A DNA stretch of 64,000 nucleotides from Marinobacterium aestuarii (lineage in GTDB: Bacteria > Pseudomonadota > Gammaproteobacteria > Pseudomonadales > Balneatricaceae), in the NCBI RefSeq assembly GCF_001651805.1, contig NZ_CP015839.1, positions 3,410,001-3,474,000 on the forward strand, given 5' to 3'. Below are positions 60,980 through 64,000 of this stretch, piece after piece (the first letter of the stretch is position 1; the number at the start of each line of letters is the position of its first letter). Both the position numbers and the translations under genes were made by a program. The notes under the pieces are model-generated. The model was not told the origin of the DNA. It was given only the letters and a program-made list of their open reading frames with translations, and ran no database searches.

Positions 60980-63202
60980 TTACCTCATCATGCCCATCGG
61001 TGGCGCACAGAGCAACAGCCCCGTCACCTCCCGCAGCTGCCGTACCAGCAGGCGGCGCCCGCCACCACTGTCTGCGGCGATGGCCTCCCAGCTGTGACGC
61101 TGCAGCAGCTTGCGCACCAGCAAGCGCTGCGCCTGCGGGCTTAGGCCCGCGCGCTGCCAGTGCTCGGGACCTGCACTGCACAGCGTCCACAGGGCAGGCT
61201 CACAGCTTTCAAAGGCGCGCTTGTGCACAGCGAAAGCATTGAGCTCGGCACGCTCGAAGTCTGCCAGCTCAACGTCGACACCGGGCAACAAAGCCACCAC
61301 AAGATCCGCCTCCAGCTGCCTCAACTGTGCCGGCAATTGATGCAGCAGGCGGGTACGCAGACGCTGACGTGCCGTACGAATCAGCGCAGCCCCAACCTCG
61401 CTGACCGGCTGCGCCAGAATGCCGGCGAAGGTGCCGCCCACCGAATCCCTGGTGATACCCAGACGGATGGCCTCGTAGCCATTGTGACGCCAGAAGCCCA
61501 GCAGATCCGGGCTGATGCCAAAGCAGGTACCCAGATAATCGACGGCACTCCCGCTATCTTCACCTTGCACCTGCGCCCAGGCCGCCAGCTCACCCAGCAG
61601 GGCACTGGCAATGCCGCGGCGCTCCAGCGCCGGATGGGTCGCGATGCGCATCACCCTTAAGCAACGCAGCGGCGCCGCCGCCAGCAGGCCTTCCTGGCCG
61701 ATCAGTGCCTGGGGGATCAGATGTCCTGCCGGGCGCCGGTAGCCGTCGTGAATCGCTGCGGCAAGGTCTGCCGGCAAGCCGCCTTCCTCAACCACCAGCA
61801 GGGCCCCCACCAGTTGCCCTTCCCCGCAGGCAACCCAGACCGACAGGTTCGGACTGTCCAGCAGGATGCGCAGGTCGCCGGGCGTGGTACGATAATGCGC
61901 CAGCACCAGCAAGCCAAACAGCTGCTCAAGCAAGGCTGGTTTTTGCAGCAGCTGATCCCGATCCAGGCGCCGATATTCCAGCTGTGCCGTCGTCAAATGG
62001 CGCACCGCTGAAGCCTCGGCGGGTTCCGCATCCAGCAGCAGCATGCGAAATGACAGCGCCTCCAGCGGATCATTGGCCCCCCAGCGCACGGGTTCTGTCA
62101 TGCTCAGCGCCCGCCAGCCCGGCGCCCGACGCTCAAGTTCACGCCTAAAGCGCACCGCAAAGCCGCGCCCGGTGCCTTCATATCCATGCACCGTGGAAGC
62201 GAACAGAATGCGGCGAAAACGCGCCAGCAAGCCGCTGAGCACCGGCGCCGGAATAGCAGCGGCTTCATCCACCAGCAGCAGCTCAGCCTGGGCGCACAGC
62301 GTGGCATCCGCCTGCAGCAGGCGCTCGGGTGCCAGGTAGCGCACCGAACCCCGTACATGACTGTAACAGCCCGCCTTGACCTCCCCCCCCGGCAATTGCG
62401 CCTGCACGCGTTCAAAAAGTGCATCCAGCGCAGCCAAGGATGGGGCCGTTACCAGAATGTCACCGCCGTGTTGCTGCAGCCAGTGTGCTGCCGCCAGCCC
62501 CAGGGCCGCACTCTTGCCACGCCCGCGATCCGCTGTCAGCACCAGGGGTACGGCATCGTTCAGCGCCTGCAGGATCTCGGTCACAGCCTGTTGCTGATCC
62601 TGACTGCGAAAAGGCGCTACAGAGTACTTCAAAGAAGACATTTCAGAGGACGCGCTCGCCTGCAGGGCAAGCAGCCTGGCAGACAGGCTATGTACAGACG
62701 AAAAATGCCCCCCAGGCAGTTCCTGGGGGGCATCTTGTAGCAGAGACAGGACCTGGCCGTCTGCCTGCAGCACCCGAATCAGATGCGTTACAAAGCGGTT
62801 CCCTACGTCAGTGGACTCATAGGGCAAGGTCACCAGATTCTGGTGTTCAGGGTCATCAAACCGGCACCAGTGTGCGGCCGCAGGCGTCAGCAAAAACAGC
62901 ACTCCACCTGCTCGCAGGGTACCGACACTCTGACCAAAGGCATTGGGATTGAAGCCCGCGTAAGCATCAAGCACCACGGCATCGGTTTCGCGCCCGAGCC
63001 AGCGCTGCACTTGGGGTGGCGCTGTTGCCTCGAATGGCGCGGGCGCCGCCTGGCCAATCCACAGCACCTGCTGCGCCTCTGTGGCCGCCAGCAGTGCAGC
63101 GACCTGTTGCTGCGCCCAGAGTACCTCACCCTGCAGCCATACCAGTTGGCGCCAGCACGCGCGGGCACTGACATCTGGCGGGGATTGCAGCAATTCGGAC
63201 AT
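60980..63202 (-). CDS. tmcA: tRNA(Met) cytidine acetyltransferase TmcA
   Basis: Acetylates cytidine 34 of elongator tRNA-Met using acetyl-CoA and ATP. The start MSELLQSP at 63202 has GGAG 6 bases upstream; five more codons are open. The 740-residue protein has an N-terminal DUF1726-like part, an RNA helicase-like domain with ATP site TADRGRGKSAALG and DEAAAIP box, and a GNAT domain (RIATHPALERRGIASALL). E. coli TmcA is about 670 residues. A perfect terminator-like hairpin lies inside the coding sequence at codons 157-166. Confidence 0.92.
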   Translation of the reverse strand: MSELLQSPPDVSARACWRQLVWLQGEVLWAQQQVAALLAATEAQQVLWIGQAAPAPFEATAPPQVQRWLGRETDAVVLDAYAGFNPNAFGQSVGTLRAGGVLFLLTPAAAHWCRFDDPEHQNLVTLPYESTDVGNRFVTHLIRVLQADGQVLSLLQDAPQELPGGHFSSVHSLSARLLALQASASSEMSSLKYSVAPFRSQDQQQAVTEILQALNDAVPLVLTADRGRGKSAALGLAAAHWLQQHGGDILVTAPSLAALDALFERVQAQLPGGEVKAGCYSHVRGSVRYLAPERLLQADATLCAQAELLLVDEAAAIPAPVLSGLLARFRRILFASTVHGYEGTGRGFAVRFRRELERRAPGWRALSMTEPVRWGANDPLEALSFRMLLLDAEPAEASAVRHLTTAQLEYRRLDRDQLLQKPALLEQLFGLLVLAHYRTTPGDLRILLDSPNLSVWVACGEGQLVGALLVVEEGGLPADLAAAIHDGYRRPAGHLIPQALIGQEGLLAAAPLRCLRVMRIATHPALERRGIASALLGELAAWAQVQGEDSGSAVDYLGTCFGISPDLLGFWRHNGYEAIRLGITRDSVGGTFAGILAQPVSEVGAALIRTARQRLRTRLLHQLPAQLRQLEADLVVALLPGVDVELADFERAELNAFAVHKRAFESCEPALWTLCSAGPEHWQRAGLSPQAQRLLVRKLLQRHSWEAIAADSGGGRRLLVRQLREVTGLLLCAPPMGMMR
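62701..62733 (-). terminator. Terminator-like hairpin inside tmcA
   Basis: In the tmcA sense direction, ATGCCCCCCAGG and CCTGGGGGGCAT form a perfect 12-bp stem with a 5-base AACTG loop, followed by TTTTTCG. It spans codons for DAPQELPGGHFS. It is about 470 bases into the 2.2-kb gene. Confidence 0.65.
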
Positions 63203-63320
63203 CAAGGGCTCCGGCAAACAGGGGACTGAAGCGCCGGCTGTCTTTGGCCGCCTGGCGCGGGTCCCCTAGTGTACCGATTTTACCCCCGCATCGCTGCCAG
63301 CCAGTGGTCAGAAATCGGCT

Positions 63321-64000
63321 TCAGAGACCGGCGCGCAGACGCTTTGCCGCCGCCACCATGTTCTCCAGGCTAGGCCCGACCTCTTCCCAGCCACGGGTCT
63401 TGAGGCCGCAGTCGGGGTTGACCCACAAACGCTCGGCTGGAATGCGTTCGGCGGCCTTTTTCATCAGCGCTTCCATCTGCGCCACCTCAGGCACATTGGG
63501 GCTGTGAATGTCGTAGACACCAGGCCCGATCTCGCTGGGGTATTCGAAGTCGATAAAGGCATCCAGCAGCGTCATGTTCGAGCGACTGGTTTCGATGGTA
63601 ATCACGTCCGCATCCATGGCCGCAATCGCCTCGATAATGCCGTTGAACTCCGAATAGCACATATGGGTGTGGATCTGGGTTTCAGGCGCCACACCACAGG
63701 CCGAAACACGAAACGCATAGACCGCCCAGTCGAGGTAGTGATCCCACTCGCTGCGCTTGAGGGGCAGACCCTCGCGAATGGCGGGCTCGTCGATCTGAAT
63801 GGCGGCGATACCGGCGGATTCAAGCTCGCAGACTTCGTCTCGCAGTGCCAGCGCCACCTGCAGGCAGGTTTGCTGCCGCGGCTGGTCGTCCCGTACAAAA
63901 GCCCACTGCAGCATGGTCACAGGCCCGGTCAGCATGCCCTTGACCGGTTTGGAAGTCAGCGACTGAGCATAGCGGCTCCACTGCACCGTCATGGCGGCAT
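63321..64000 (-). CDS. metE: Cobalamin-independent methionine synthase MetE, C-terminal part (cut by window edge)
   Basis: Transfers a methyl group from 5-methyltetrahydropteroyltriglutamate to homocysteine, giving methionine. The visible 226 codons are the C-terminal catalytic domain; the start lies beyond 64000, so the ATG at 63992 is internal. The zinc ligands appear in [11 protein letters not shown] and [12 protein letters not shown], the conserved [14 protein letters not shown] opens the domain and [14 protein letters not shown] follows. Compared with E. coli MetE, all conserved blocks are present. Reading direction is the same as tmcA, with a 118-bp gap to it. Confidence 0.96.
   Translation of the reverse strand, partial: AAMTVQWSRYAQSLTSKPVKGMLTGPVTMLQWAFVRDDQPRQQTCLQVALALRDEVCELESAGIAAIQIDEPAIREGLPLKRSEWDHYLDWAVYAFRVSACGVAPETQIHTHMCYSEFNGIIEAIAAMDADVITIETSRSNMTLLDAFIDFEYPSEIGPGVYDIHSPNVPEVAQMEALMKKAAERIPAERLWVNPDCGLKTRGWEEVGPSLENMVAAAKRLRAGL

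Overview
The window comes from a GC-rich gammaproteobacterium. Gene content and neighbourhoods (uvrB beside the class I aminotransferase, mrp followed by dcd, HopJ, OlsF-type ornithine lipid synthase, GlrK-QseG-GlrR, BCCT carrier, AapJQMP) suggest a marine Pseudomonas- or Oceanospirillales-like bacterium. The genus is an inference; no rRNA, tRNA, phage, insertion sequence or CRISPR array is visible.

Layout. 1-3.2 kb: uvrB (cut by the left edge) diverging from an aspartate aminotransferase. 3.4-9.5 kb: a TetR-MFP-RND-TolC tripartite efflux operon with overlapping genes. 9.7-13.5 kb: an internally duplicated orphan protein, a 7-bp tandem repeat, then mrp, dcd and an unknown gene on the minus strand. 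13.7-17.8 kb: a three-domain LplT/Aas phospholipid-repair fusion under a TetR regulator with paired operators. 18.5-24.2 kb: a minus-strand operon (semialdehyde dehydrogenase, M19-like protein, BCCT transporter, RidA) diverging from a LysR gene, probably for a betaine-type or hydroxyproline-type substrate. 24.4-27.8 kb: two overlapping genes without a recognised function and a TauE/SafE permease. 28.3-33 kb: trmA, an HDOD protein and metG. 33.8-38.1 kb: aapJQMP amino-acid ABC transporter, followed by tandem copies of its own gene end.

38.5-43.9 kb: HopJ-like protein, dinB, a 58-residue charged protein, olsF preceded by a PhoB-box-like array, and a VWA/DnaJ pair. 43.9-49.4 kb: minus-strand sugar-phosphate genes (cysQ, pgi, a UDP-glucose-dehydrogenase-like protein lacking its catalytic cysteine, cpsG). 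49.5-52.5 kb: NlpE/COG3650-like lipoprotein, TetR, FAH-family enzyme, dodecin. 52.8-57.1 kb: two small secreted proteins, one with EF hands, then glrK-qseG-glrR. 57.3-63.2 kb: ybaK, an envelope operon (DUF3820, SYLF, CigR-like), Rof, a YcbX-like MOSC protein, YbaN-like and tmcA. metE is cut by the right edge.

The observations I rate highest are the reiterated 3' end of aapP, a shared GTC-N10-GACA plus GGCATG-N4-TTG layout upstream of both small secreted proteins beside the GlrKR system, the phased 11-bp PhoB-like repeats before olsF, a 12-bp-stem terminator-like hairpin inside the tmcA coding sequence, a 48-bp perfect palindrome next to trmA, and the apparently dead UDP-glucose dehydrogenase homologue.
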